NCBI GenBank assembly: GCA_964401045.1
Contig: CAYNXB010000111.1
Location: 1 to 6,822 of the forward strand
Length of the DNA stretch: 6,822 nucleotides
Reading direction: 5' to 3'
DNA from: CAYNXB01 sp964401045
GTDB lineage: Bacteria; Pseudomonadota; Alphaproteobacteria; Sphingomonadales; Sphingomonadaceae
The position numbers and the translations under genes are program-made. Below are positions 1 to 6,277 of the stretch, piece after piece. Within the stretch, counting starts at the first letter, position 1. Every line of letters starts with the position of its first letter. Below the pieces are notes generated by a model, which saw only the letters and a program-made list of their open reading frames with translations, was not told where the DNA came from and made no database searches.

Positions 1-676
1 TGGTCGTTTCGCCCGTCACCGTGCGGTTGTCGGCGCGGTCCGGGTTGATCAGTCCCGGCATCACGTTCCGGTCGGTGGTTGTGCGGCGGCTCTGTTGCAG
101 CACTTCGTCCGCGAGTTCGAACGCTTCCTTGAAGGTCGTTTCCGCCTTGGCCACCAGGAACAGGTTCTGGTTGGGGATCACGATCAGGGTGTCGACGTGC
201 TTCTGCAGCTCATCGATGCCGGCCTGCGCCGAGCGAGTCCGCCGGGTGCCTTCGAACAGGAACGGGCGCGTTACGACGCCGACGGTGAGCACGCCTTTGC
301 GCCGCGCCGCTTCGGCAATGACCGGCGCCGCGCCGGTGCCGGTGCCGCCGCCCATGCCGGCCGCGATGAAGCACATGTTCACGCCTTCGAGCACGCGCTC
401 GATCTCTTCGACGGTCTCTTCCGCCGCCGCGCGTCCGACTTCAGGACGCGACCCGGCGCCGAGGCCCTGGGTAATATCGGGCCCGAGCTGGATGCGATGC
501 TCGGCAGGCGAGTTGTTGAGCGCCTGCGCATCGGTGTTGGCGACGACGAAGTCGACGCCCTCGATCTCGTTCTCGATCATGTTGGCGATGGCGTTTCCGC
601 CCGCGCCGCCGACGCCGATCACGGTAATCCGCGGGCGCATTTCCTCGACCGAAGGGGGTCCGATGTTGATACTCAT
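1..676 (-). CDS. ftsZ: Cell division protein FtsZ, N-terminal 225 residues (3' end outside window)
   Basis: FtsZ is the tubulin-like GTPase that polymerises into the cytoplasmic Z ring and recruits the divisome. The ATG at 676-674 is preceded by GGAGAG (688-683) and gives MSINIGPPSVEEMRPRITV. Visible motifs are the glycine-rich GVGGAGGNA (residues 21-29), NTDAQAL (47-53), the tubulin signature GGGTGTG (109-115), and NQNLFLVAKAETTFKEAF followed by ADEVLQQ of helix H7 (169-195). The frame stays open to the window edge. Family members are usually about 380-550 residues, so at least the last third, with the C-terminal tail that binds FtsA, is missing. From residue 196 on (positions 91-1) the sequence departs sharply from the family: catalytic N211, D213 and D216 of the T7 loop remain, but many hydrophobic positions carry R, T, N or P. 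The identity of the gene is certain; whether its edge sequence is genuine or functional is not. It is separated from ftsA by a 135-bp regulatory gap. Confidence 0.96.
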   Translation of the reverse strand, partial: MSINIGPPSVEEMRPRITVIGVGGAGGNAIANMIENEIEGVDFVVANTDAQALNNSPAEHRIQLGPDITQGLGAGSRPEVGRAAAEETVEEIERVLEGVNMCFIAAGMGGGTGTGAAPVIAEAARRKGVLTVGVVTRPFLFEGTRRTRSAQAGIDELQKHVDTLIVIPNQNLFLVAKAETTFKEAFELADEVLQQSRRTTTDRNVMPGLINPDRADNRTVTGETT

Positions 677-679
677 GGT

Positions 680-704
680 ACGCTCTCCAAAGCGCGCGGA
701 GCGT
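680..704 (-). repeat. Inverted repeat overlapping the ftsZ ribosome binding site
   Basis: In the transcript sense, ACGCTC (704-699) and GAGCGT (685-680) are perfect 6-base complements separated by 13 bases. The downstream arm includes part of the GGAGAG site, and the loop carries the rest. A four-base CTCC/GGAG pairing is an alternative. The repeat is seen directly; an RNA hairpin that limits ribosome access is inference. There is no T-run after it, so it is not a factor-independent terminator. Confidence 0.4.
683..688 (-). promoter_or_regulatory. Ribosome binding site of ftsZ
   Basis: On the minus strand GGAGAG lies six bases before the ATG at 676-674, a near-ideal Shine-Dalgarno match and spacing. 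It fixes the ftsZ start. It overlaps the downstream arm of an inverted repeat (680-685 with 699-704). Confidence 0.8.
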
Positions 705-722
705 CACGAAAACGCAACGACC

Positions 723-740
723 CGCTTGTGCCACAAAGCG
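723..740. repeat. Imperfect palindrome in the ftsZ upstream region
   Basis: CGCTTGTG (723-730), one central base, then CACAAAGCG (732-740). The two halves are reverse complements apart from one extra A. The centre is too tight for a stable RNA hairpin, so a dimeric protein operator is more likely if it has a role. It touches the GANTC site at 740-744. No known regulator consensus was recognised. Confidence 0.3.
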
Positions 741-744
741 AATC
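740..744. promoter_or_regulatory. GANTC site (CcrM-type methylation) in the ftsZ upstream region
   Basis: GAATC on the plus strand and GATTC on the minus strand form the palindromic GANTC target of CcrM. It lies 64 bases upstream of the ftsZ start. In Caulobacter, GcrA uses methylated GANTC sites to activate ftsZ. The motif is short and could occur by chance, so only its placement makes it notable. Confidence 0.4.
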
Positions 745-767
745 GCGCGGGCACAGCGCAATCAGCC

Positions 768-776
768 TTATCCACA
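768..776 (+). promoter_or_regulatory. DnaA box upstream of ftsZ
   Basis: The plus strand reads TTATCCACA, an exact match to the high-affinity E. coli-type DnaA box. It lies about 92 bases upstream of the ftsZ start codon, in the intergenic gap. DnaA is known to activate ftsZ in Caulobacter, so a role in linking replication start to Z-ring supply is plausible. Binding here is inference from the match and the location. Confidence 0.6.
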
Positions 777-811
777 GTGGTTCATTAACGTTCGCAAACA
801 GCTCCATCGGT

Positions 812-2098
812 TCAAAAATACTCTCTGGCGACCTTGAACAACCGGCGCAGCAATGCAGTACCCGAATAACGTTCGGTAGGCTGATAGCTGGGACCGATCG
901 AACGGATGTCGACGGGGTCGGCGGCCGCGTAGAGCACGAGACCCGCCAATGTCGAGAACCCTGGCACCGCGTGCGGGTCCGGCAGGCCGCGCAAGTGCGG
1001 CGGGCGACCGATGCGGACCGGCTTGCCGAGCGCGCCCTGAGCGTAGTCAGCGAGGCCCGCGAGCTCGGCACCGCCGCCGGTGAACACCACTTGCTGGCCC
1101 CGATCGCCCGAGAAGCCCATCGCTTTCAGGGCGTTGGATACGTCTTTTATTAACCGATCGAGCTGGCCGGTGATGATCGAGATGAGTTCGGCGCGGGGAA
1201 TGCGGTTCTTGTCGTCTGCCCCGCGCGCGAGCGGGCTCGCCGGTTCGTCGTTCGGCGGCGTCACCGGAACCATCTCGCGATGATCGGCCGGGCTGGCGAT
1301 CGCCGAGCCCGATACGCATTTCAATCGCTCGGCCTGGAAGCGGCGGATGCCGAAGCTGCTGGCGATAGCGTCTGTGATATCGGCCGAGCCGAACGGGATC
1401 GCGGTGAGACCCACGAGCGTGCCCGCCGCGTATACCGAGACATTTGTCATCTCCGCGCCGAATTCGACCAGCGCAACGCCCAGGTCGCGTTCTTCGTCGG
1501 TCAGGCAGGCCTGGGCGGCGGCGAGCGGGGAGGCGACCACCGCTTCGACCTCAAGGTGGGCGTTCTGCACCGCTTCGGTCACGTTGCGGATTGGTGCGCC
1601 GTCGGCCATCGTCACGTGCACGTCCACGCCGAGCCGCTCGGCATGGAGGCCCTTGGGATTGCCGACGCCGTGCGCGCCGTCGAGGGTGTAGAAGGCCGGT
1701 TGCGCGTGAAGCACCATTCGCCCATCAGGCTGCAGCCCGTCGCGCGCGGCGATCAGCAGGCTCTCGATATCCTCGTCCTCGATCCGGCGCCCCCCGATCT
1801 CGATCTCGACCTGGCTGATGCGGCTGACGAGCCCGGCGCCGGAGCAGCCGATCCACACGCTCCGCACGCTGGTGCCGGCCAGCTTCTCCGCGCGTTCGAT
1901 CGCGTCGCGCACCGCGTAAGTCGCGGCGGCCATGTCGGTGACGTAGCCGCGCTTTATGCCCTGCGCCTGTCGGTGGCCGCTGCCGAGCACGATCATCTCG
2001 CCGTTCTCGGCCACGCCGGCGATCATCGCCGAGATGCGGAACGAGCCGATGTTTACAGCGCCGAAGACCTTGACGATGCGCGGAGGAGCGGAGGCCAT
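812..2098 (-). CDS. ftsA: Cell division protein FtsA, actin-like membrane anchor of the Z ring
   Basis: FtsA is an actin/Hsp70-fold ATP-binding protein that tethers FtsZ to the inner membrane and recruits later divisome proteins. The 428-residue product fits the family (about 410-440). The ATG at 2098-2096 shares one base with the ftsQ stop (TAATG), so it is probably coupled to ftsQ; only a weak AGAG lies ahead of it. Visible parts are phosphate-1-like VFGAVNIGSFRISA (11-24), the 1C/SHS2 region around 85-165 with GRMVLHAQPAFYTLDG (126-141), phosphate-2 VEFGAEMTNVSVYA (211-224), SADITDAIASSFGIRR (238-253), adenosine motif FTGGGAELAGL (339-349), and a basic amphipathic end, LLRRLFKVAREYF (416-428), which is the membrane-targeting helix. 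The phosphate-2 motif lacks the usual GGGT run. Residues 279-297 form a Pro/Asp-rich loop. Longer in-frame starts (up to 2326) were rejected because they lie inside ftsQ and encode no FtsA-like sequence. Confidence 0.96.
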   Translation of the reverse strand: MASAPPRIVKVFGAVNIGSFRISAMIAGVAENGEMIVLGSGHRQAQGIKRGYVTDMAAATYAVRDAIERAEKLAGTSVRSVWIGCSGAGLVSRISQVEIEIGGRRIEDEDIESLLIAARDGLQPDGRMVLHAQPAFYTLDGAHGVGNPKGLHAERLGVDVHVTMADGAPIRNVTEAVQNAHLEVEAVVASPLAAAQACLTDEERDLGVALVEFGAEMTNVSVYAAGTLVGLTAIPFGSADITDAIASSFGIRRFQAERLKCVSGSAIASPADHREMVPVTPPNDEPASPLARGADDKNRIPRAELISIITGQLDRLIKDVSNALKAMGFSGDRGQQVVFTGGGAELAGLADYAQGALGKPVRIGRPPHLRGLPDPHAVPGFSTLAGLVLYAAADPVDIRSIGPSYQPTERYSGTALLRRLFKVAREYF

Positions 2099-3003
2099 TA
2101 CTCTGCGCTCGCCGAAAGCGACTGCTGCGAGCGCCCCGGGATGCGCATGTAGATGCGGTCCGGCGCGCGCATGTCGAACGCCGTCACCTTGCCGCCGAGC
2201 AGCCGATTTACGCCATCGAGCCGGGCGAACGAAACCAGCGCACCAGCCGCCGCGTCGCCCCCCTGCGGTAGTGCCAGGACCTGACCGGTCTTGAAGGTGA
2301 GATTCCAGCGGCGGTTGCCGACCCATTCGGCGGCGCTGACCTGCGGCTTGAGTGCAGGTGCGGCGTCGAGCAGCCCGGAGAGATCCTCGACCTGGCGCTG
2401 CGCGCCCGGGCCGGAAATCGCCAGCATCCCTTTTGCCTTGGTGGCAGACACCGGTTCGAGCTCGTGCCCGGTGTCGTCGATCAGCACCAGCCGGTTGGGC
2501 TTCTGCAGCACGGCGTGCGGCTTGCGCTCGACGATATCGACCACCAGCGTGTCAGGCAGCTGGCGCGAGACGCGCGCGTCCTTGACCCACGAGAGCTTGA
2601 GCAACTGGTCGCGCACCGCATGGATATCGACCAGCGGCATCGCCCGGTCTCTCTCGCCGAGCACGCGTTCGTAAACCTTGAGCTCGTTAAGACGCTCGAC
2701 GCCGCGCACTTCGACCCGATCCACCTCGAAACCGGCCTGCCCGGCAGCTTCCGCGAGGCGATATTCGGCCATCGCCGGAAAGCCGGCCAGGCTGGCGATG
2801 GTCCAAACGATTGCCGCGCCCAGGCACAGGATACCGGCGAGGAAGCCTTTCTGCAGCTGCTCCTCGGTGAACGGCAGGTAGCGCATCAGCCAGTCGACCA
2901 GCTTGCCCGTGGTGCTGCGCGCTTGCTTGACGCGACGCCGGGCGCCTTGCGCGCGAGCCTGCTTGCGAACGCCGGGAGCGCGGCGCTTGATGGTGCCGCT
3001 CAT
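2098..3003 (-). CDS. ftsQ: Cell division protein FtsQ (divisome POTRA protein)
   Basis: FtsQ is a single-pass inner membrane protein that joins the cytoplasmic Z ring to the periplasmic septal synthesis machinery through FtsB, FtsL and FtsWI. The 301-residue product has a strongly basic cytoplasmic tail (many K/R within residues 6-31), one membrane segment about residues 53-74 (GFLAGILCLGAAIVWTIASL), a POTRA domain about 91-163 with VDRVEVRGVERL and SWVKDARVSRQLPDTLVVDI, and a FtsQ beta domain about 165-285 beginning LVLIDDTGHEL and ending FDMRAPDRIYMRIPG. The ATG at 3003-3001 overlaps the ddl stop by ATGA and has GGAGG seven bases ahead. The long basic tail is common in alphaproteobacterial FtsQ. 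No signal peptide cleavage site is expected. Assignment is firm from domain order and from the ddl-ftsQ-ftsA context. Confidence 0.95.
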   Translation of the reverse strand: MSGTIKRRAPGVRKQARAQGARRRVKQARSTTGKLVDWLMRYLPFTEEQLQKGFLAGILCLGAAIVWTIASLAGFPAMAEYRLAEAAGQAGFEVDRVEVRGVERLNELKVYERVLGERDRAMPLVDIHAVRDQLLKLSWVKDARVSRQLPDTLVVDIVERKPHAVLQKPNRLVLIDDTGHELEPVSATKAKGMLAISGPGAQRQVEDLSGLLDAAPALKPQVSAAEWVGNRRWNLTFKTGQVLALPQGGDAAAGALVSFARLDGVNRLLGGKVTAFDMRAPDRIYMRIPGRSQQSLSASAE

Positions 3004-3935
3004 CGGGCGGCCTCCAGCGCATCGGCGACGATCGCCTCGACGAGGCTGGCGTAGTCCATCCCGCAGTGCCGGGCCTGTTCGGGCACCAGGCTGAGCGGGG
3101 TCATGCCTGGCTGGGTGTTGGTCTCGAGCAGGAACAGGCCCTCCGGGCCCCGCTCGTCATCCCAGCGGAAATCGGAGCGGCTGCAGCCGCTGCAGCGGAG
3201 CGCGCGGTGCGCGCGCAGCGCGTAATCCATGCACAGCGCCGCGATCTCGGCCGGAATCTCGGCCGGGCACACGTGCTCGGTCATCCCGTCGGTGTACTTG
3301 GCGTCGAAATCGTAGAAGCCCGACTTGGGCATCAGTTCGGTCACCGTCAGCGCCCTGTCGCGGAGCACCGCCACGGTCAGCTCCCGCCCACGGATGTATG
3401 GCTCGGCAAGCAAGGTATCGAATTGCTGCCACGGTCCTGTCGCGTCGCGGCGGATCGGATTGCCGTAATTGCTCGTGTCGGTAACAATCGCCACGCCGAC
3501 CGACGAACCCTCGTTGACCGGCTTGAGCACATAGGGCCGCGCGAGCGGGTCGCTCCCGTACAGTTCCTCGCTTCGCACGATCCGCCCGCCGGGCATCGGA
3601 ATGCCGCGCGGGACCAGCAGCAGCTTGGTCAGTTCCTTGTCGATCGCGATCACCGAGGTGGCCAGGCCGGAATGGGTGTAGGGCACACCCATTAGGTCGA
3701 GCATGCCCTGCACGGTGCCATCCTCCCCCGGCACGCCGTGGAGCGCGTTGAATACGATGTCCGGCTTCGCCTCGGCGATGCGCGCGGCTACATCGCGGCC
3801 CATATCGATGCGGGTGACCCGGTGTCCGCGGCTTTCGAGCGCATCGGCGACGCCGTTGCCGCTCATCAGCGACACTTCGCGCTCGTTGGCCCAACCGCCC
3901 ATCAGGACCGCGACGTGGAGCTTGCCGAGCGTCAC
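3000..3935 (-). CDS. ddl: D-alanine--D-alanine ligase
   Basis: Ddl joins two D-alanines using ATP, making the dipeptide that MurF adds to the peptidoglycan precursor. It is an ATP-grasp enzyme of the cytoplasm. With the GTG start at 3935-3933 it has 311 residues, the usual length. Motifs: LMGGWANEREVSL (11-23, substrate Glu E18), HGVPGEDGTVQG (66-77), VLKPVNEGSSVGV (136-148), GFYDFDAKY (206-214, K213/Y214), R253 and D255, and LLETNTQPGMTPLSLVP (269-285, metal ligands E271 and N273). All catalytic residues expected from E. coli DdlB are present. The Y at 214 is typical of D-Ala-D-Ala rather than D-Ala-D-lactate ligases. The GTG overlaps the murB stop as GTGA and has AGG six bases ahead. An in-frame ATG at 3962 would add nine residues (GNRAGRAAV-like) and overlap murB by 31 bases; it is possible but less likely, since family members begin close to the KLHVAVLMGG strand. 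Confidence 0.95.
   Translation of the reverse strand: MTLGKLHVAVLMGGWANEREVSLMSGNGVADALESRGHRVTRIDMGRDVAARIAEAKPDIVFNALHGVPGEDGTVQGMLDLMGVPYTHSGLATSVIAIDKELTKLLLVPRGIPMPGGRIVRSEELYGSDPLARPYVLKPVNEGSSVGVAIVTDTSNYGNPIRRDATGPWQQFDTLLAEPYIRGRELTVAVLRDRALTVTELMPKSGFYDFDAKYTDGMTEHVCPAEIPAEIAALCMDYALRAHRALRCSGCSRSDFRWDDERGPEGLFLLETNTQPGMTPLSLVPEQARHCGMDYASLVEAIVADALEAAR
3011..3015 (-). promoter_or_regulatory. Ribosome binding site of ftsQ
   Basis: GGAGG on the minus strand lies seven bases before the ftsQ ATG at 3003-3001, inside the end of ddl. It is the best Shine-Dalgarno match in the window and suggests ftsQ can initiate on its own as well as by coupling to ddl. Confidence 0.75.
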
Positions 3936-4864
3936 GGCCGCCCTACCCGCTCGATTTCCCATTCGAGCGTCACACCCTCGCTGGCTGCGACACGCTGGCG
4001 GACGAGCTCGCCGAGACCCTCGATGTCAGCGCTGGTCGCGTGGCCGGTATTGATCAGGAAATTGGTGTGCTTCTCGCTCACTTGCGCGCCGCCGAACGTC
4101 AGCCCGCGGCATCCGGCCGCATCGACCAGTTGCCACGCTTTCTGTCCCGGCGGGTTCTTGAACGTCGAGCCGCCGGTCTTGCTGCGCAGCGGCTGCGATT
4201 CCTCGCGCGCGGCGGCGATGCGATCCATCTCGGCGCCGATCGCGGCCGGATCGCCGGCCATGCCCTTGAACCGCGCCGAGACGACGATCGCCTCCGGCGG
4301 CAGCGCGGAATGGCGGTACGAATAGCGCAATTCCGAAGCTGGCAGCACCAGCGCATCGCCGCCGGGCAGCACGATCTCACATTCGAGCAGGATATCCGCA
4401 ACCTCGCGCCCGTAAGCGCCGCCGTTCATGCGCACGAACCCGCCCACGGTGCCGGGGATGCCGCGCAGGAATTCCAGCCCCGCGATCCCGGCATCTCGCG
4501 CGGTCGATGAGACAAGGATCCCGCTCGCCCCGCCGCCACACAGCAGCGTGTCGTCGGCCTCGACTGAAACCTTGGCGAAGGGCTTTCCCAGCCGCACCAC
4601 GACACCCGGGACGCCGCCATCGCGCACGATCATATTAGAGCCCAGGCCGAGCGCCATCACCGGCTGGCGGCCCGCGAGGCTGCCGAGGAAATCGATCAGG
4701 TCATCGCGGTCCGCAGGCTCGAACAGCCAGTCGGCCGTGCCACCGCTCTTGAACCACACCAGCGGCGCGAGCGGCGCATCGCGGGTGAGCTTGCCGCGAA
4801 CGTCTGTCGGCACCCCGGCCGACAGGTCGAGCGCTCCGCTCTCTTCGCCCATCTGCGCGATCAC
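3932..4864 (-). CDS. murB: UDP-N-acetylenolpyruvoylglucosamine reductase
   Basis: MurB is the FAD enzyme that uses NADPH to reduce UDP-GlcNAc-enolpyruvate to UDP-MurNAc, the substrate of MurC. With the GTG at 4864-4862 it has 310 residues, in the range of the shorter (type II) MurB proteins. Motifs: WFKSGGTADWLFEP (37-50), FAD-binding GLGSNMIVRDGG (73-84), LRGIPGTVGGFVRMNGGAYG (133-152), YSYRHS (181-186, Arg 184), GGSTFKNP (231-238) with the proton-donor Ser 233, and LEWEIERVG near the end with likely catalytic Glu 303. The GTG overlaps the murC stop as GTGA and has GGAG eight bases ahead, whereas the next ATG (4852) lies 20 bases from that site, so GTG is preferred. The frame is open further upstream to 4942, but that part lies inside murC and is not MurB-like. 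It sits directly behind murC, whose substrate it makes. Confidence 0.95.
   Translation of the reverse strand: MIAQMGEESGALDLSAGVPTDVRGKLTRDAPLAPLVWFKSGGTADWLFEPADRDDLIDFLGSLAGRQPVMALGLGSNMIVRDGGVPGVVVRLGKPFAKVSVEADDTLLCGGGASGILVSSTARDAGIAGLEFLRGIPGTVGGFVRMNGGAYGREVADILLECEIVLPGGDALVLPASELRYSYRHSALPPEAIVVSARFKGMAGDPAAIGAEMDRIAAAREESQPLRSKTGGSTFKNPPGQKAWQLVDAAGCRGLTFGGAQVSEKHTNFLINTGHATSADIEGLGELVRQRVAASEGVTLEWEIERVGRP
3942..3944 (-). promoter_or_regulatory. Probable ribosome binding site of ddl supporting the GTG start
   Basis: AGG within GGTAGGG on the minus strand sits six bases before GTG at 3935-3933, inside the end of murB. The match is short, but with the GTGA stop/start overlap it supports this start over the in-frame ATG at 3962. 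Confidence 0.4.
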
Positions 4865-6276
4865 GCGGCTTTCTCCCGCGCGTCCGCGACTTGCGCGGCG
4901 AGACCGGCGGCCCACTTGGTGATATCGCCCGCGCCGAGGCACACGACCATGTCGCCCGGCTCGACCACGAACGCCAGTTCGCCCGCCAGCTCGGCCGGCC
5001 CCGTGATCGCCTGGGCGGAACGGTGCCCACGCGCCCTCAGGCCCTTGACCAGCGCGGAGGCGTCGACGCCATCGATCGGCTGCTCGCCCGCCGGATAGAC
5101 CGGCGCGACGTAGACCACGTCCGCATCGTTGAAGGCGGTCTGGAACTCGTCCATCAGGTCGCGCAAGCGGGTGAAACGGTGCGGCTGGACTACTGCGATC
5201 ACCCGCCCCTGGGCGGATTCCCGCGCGGCATTGAGCACCGCGCGGATTTCGACCGGATGGTGGGCGTAATCGTCGATGACCACGGCGCCGCCGATGTCGC
5301 CTACGCGGCTGAAGCGCCGCCGCACGCCGCCGAACTTGCCGAAGCCGGAGCGGATCGTCTCGTCGTCGACTCCGAGCTCGAGCGCCACTGCCACCGCGGC
5401 GAGCGCGTTCTGCACATTGTGGCGGCCCGGCATCGGCAACTCGATGTCCTCAATCCGCCGCTGCGAGCCATCGCGTTCGCGGATCACCGCGTCGAAGCGA
5501 CTGCCCGTGCCGGTGGGCACGATCTTGTCCCCGCGCACGTCCGCCTGGGCAGAGAAGCCGTAAGTCACCACGCGCCGGTCCCGGATCTTGGAGATCGCCG
5601 CCTGCACTTCCGGATGATCGACGCACAGCACCGCGAGCCCGTAGAACGGCACGTTCTCGACAAATTCGATGAACGCCTGGCGCACCGCGTCGAAGCTGCC
5701 GTAATGGTCGAGATGCTCGGGATCGATGTTGGTCACGACCGCGATCGTGCCATCGAGCCGCAGGAAGCTTCCGTCGCTCTCATCGGCCTCGACCACCATC
5801 CAGTCGGATGCGCCGATGCGCGCGTTCGAGCCGTAGCTCTCGATCACTCCACCGTTGATCACAGTAGGGTCGATCCCGCCGGCATCGAGCACGGCCGCAA
5901 CCATGCTGGTGGTGGTGGTCTTGCCGTGCGTGCCGGCGACCGCGACGGTGTTTTTCAGCCGCATCAGCTCGGCGAGCATTTCCGCCCGGCGAACCACCGG
6001 GACACGCTGCTCGAGCGCGGCGGCGACTTCCGGATTACTGCGTTTGACCGCCGTCGAGGTAACCACCACCGCGGCGCCCTCGATATTGGCCGCGTCATGG
6101 CCGATGGCGATCGAAATGCCGCGCCCGCGCAGCCGCTCCACAGTCGCACTTTCGGCGATGTCCGAGCCCTGCACCGAATAGCCGAGGTTCTTCATCACCT
6201 CCGCGATGCCGGACATGCCAATGCCGCCGATGCCGACGAAATGGATCGTCCCGATGTCGGTACCGACGCCCTTCAC
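4861..6276 (-). CDS. murC: UDP-N-acetylmuramate--L-alanine ligase
   Basis: MurC adds L-alanine to UDP-MurNAc with ATP, the first step of stem peptide assembly in the cytoplasm. The 471-residue length is standard. The three Mur ligase domains are visible: UDP-binding Rossmann part with HFVGIGGIGMSG (12-23), the central ATPase with P-loop GTHGKTTTTSM (115-125), EADESDGSF (163-171) and NIDPEHLDHYG (183-193), then MPGRHNVQNALAA (282-294), GVRRRF (317-322), DDYAHHP (335-341), VQPHRFTR (363-370) and LGAGDI (447-452). The DDYAHHP and HRFTR motifs are typical of MurC rather than MurD, MurE or MurF. The start is GTG at 6276-6274, one base after the murG stop; the product begins MKGVGTDIGTIHFVGIGG, as the family does, and no in-frame ATG precedes the Rossmann strand. 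Only a weak GAAG about 12 bases ahead serves as a ribosome site, so coupling to murG is likely. Confidence 0.97.
   Translation of the reverse strand: MKGVGTDIGTIHFVGIGGIGMSGIAEVMKNLGYSVQGSDIAESATVERLRGRGISIAIGHDAANIEGAAVVVTSTAVKRSNPEVAAALEQRVPVVRRAEMLAELMRLKNTVAVAGTHGKTTTTSMVAAVLDAGGIDPTVINGGVIESYGSNARIGASDWMVVEADESDGSFLRLDGTIAVVTNIDPEHLDHYGSFDAVRQAFIEFVENVPFYGLAVLCVDHPEVQAAISKIRDRRVVTYGFSAQADVRGDKIVPTGTGSRFDAVIRERDGSQRRIEDIELPMPGRHNVQNALAAVAVALELGVDDETIRSGFGKFGGVRRRFSRVGDIGGAVVIDDYAHHPVEIRAVLNAARESAQGRVIAVVQPHRFTRLRDLMDEFQTAFNDADVVYVAPVYPAGEQPIDGVDASALVKGLRARGHRSAQAITGPAELAGELAFVVEPGDMVVCLGAGDITKWAAGLAAQVADAREKAA
4873..4876 (-). promoter_or_regulatory. Ribosome binding site deciding the murB GTG start
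   Basis: GGAG (within GGGAGAAAG) on the minus strand lies eight bases before GTG at 4864-4862 and 20 bases before the alternative ATG at 4852. The spacing favours the GTG, which also forms the GTGA overlap with the murC stop. Confidence 0.6.
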
Positions 6277-6277
6277 G

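Larger units (their letters stand above)
677..811 (-). promoter_or_regulatory. ftsA-ftsZ intergenic region, likely regulatory region for ftsZ
   Basis: This is the only gap of size in the window; every other junction here is a one-base gap or an overlap. It is locally richer in A and T than the genes around it. It contains an exact DnaA box (768-776), a GANTC site (740-744), an 18-base imperfect palindrome (723-740) and the ftsZ ribosome binding site. In Caulobacter, ftsZ has its own promoter in this gap, controlled by CtrA, DnaA and GcrA/CcrM, which makes a separate ftsZ promoter here likely. I could not pick convincing -35 and -10 elements and see no CtrA full site (TTAA-N7-TTAA), only a TTAACG half-like match at 785-790. 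Some readthrough from ftsA is possible, since no terminator is visible. Confidence 0.6.

Noticed and set aside
677..811. A factor-independent terminator between ftsA and ftsZ
   Set aside because: The inverted repeat at 680-704 has no following T-run and sits on the ftsZ ribosome binding site. The palindrome at 723-740 has no loop.
677..811. A sigma-70 promoter or CtrA box for ftsZ
   Set aside because: No -35/-10 pair stands out, and only a single TTAACG half-like site is visible, so no exact promoter position can be supported.
95..1153. A 352-codon plus-strand open frame across ftsZ, the gap and the end of ftsA
   Set aside because: It is antisense to two recognised genes, has no domain and has shadow-like composition. 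The same holds for the 290-codon frame at 1280-2152 opposite ftsA.
812..2326. An upstream ftsA start at 2326
   Set aside because: The extension lies wholly inside ftsQ and has shadow-like composition. The ATG at 2098 begins the normal FtsA sequence.
3932..4942. An upstream murB start at 4942
   Set aside because: The extra residues are arginine-rich, overlap murC by more than 80 bases and do not look like MurB. The GTG at 4864 has a well-placed GGAG.
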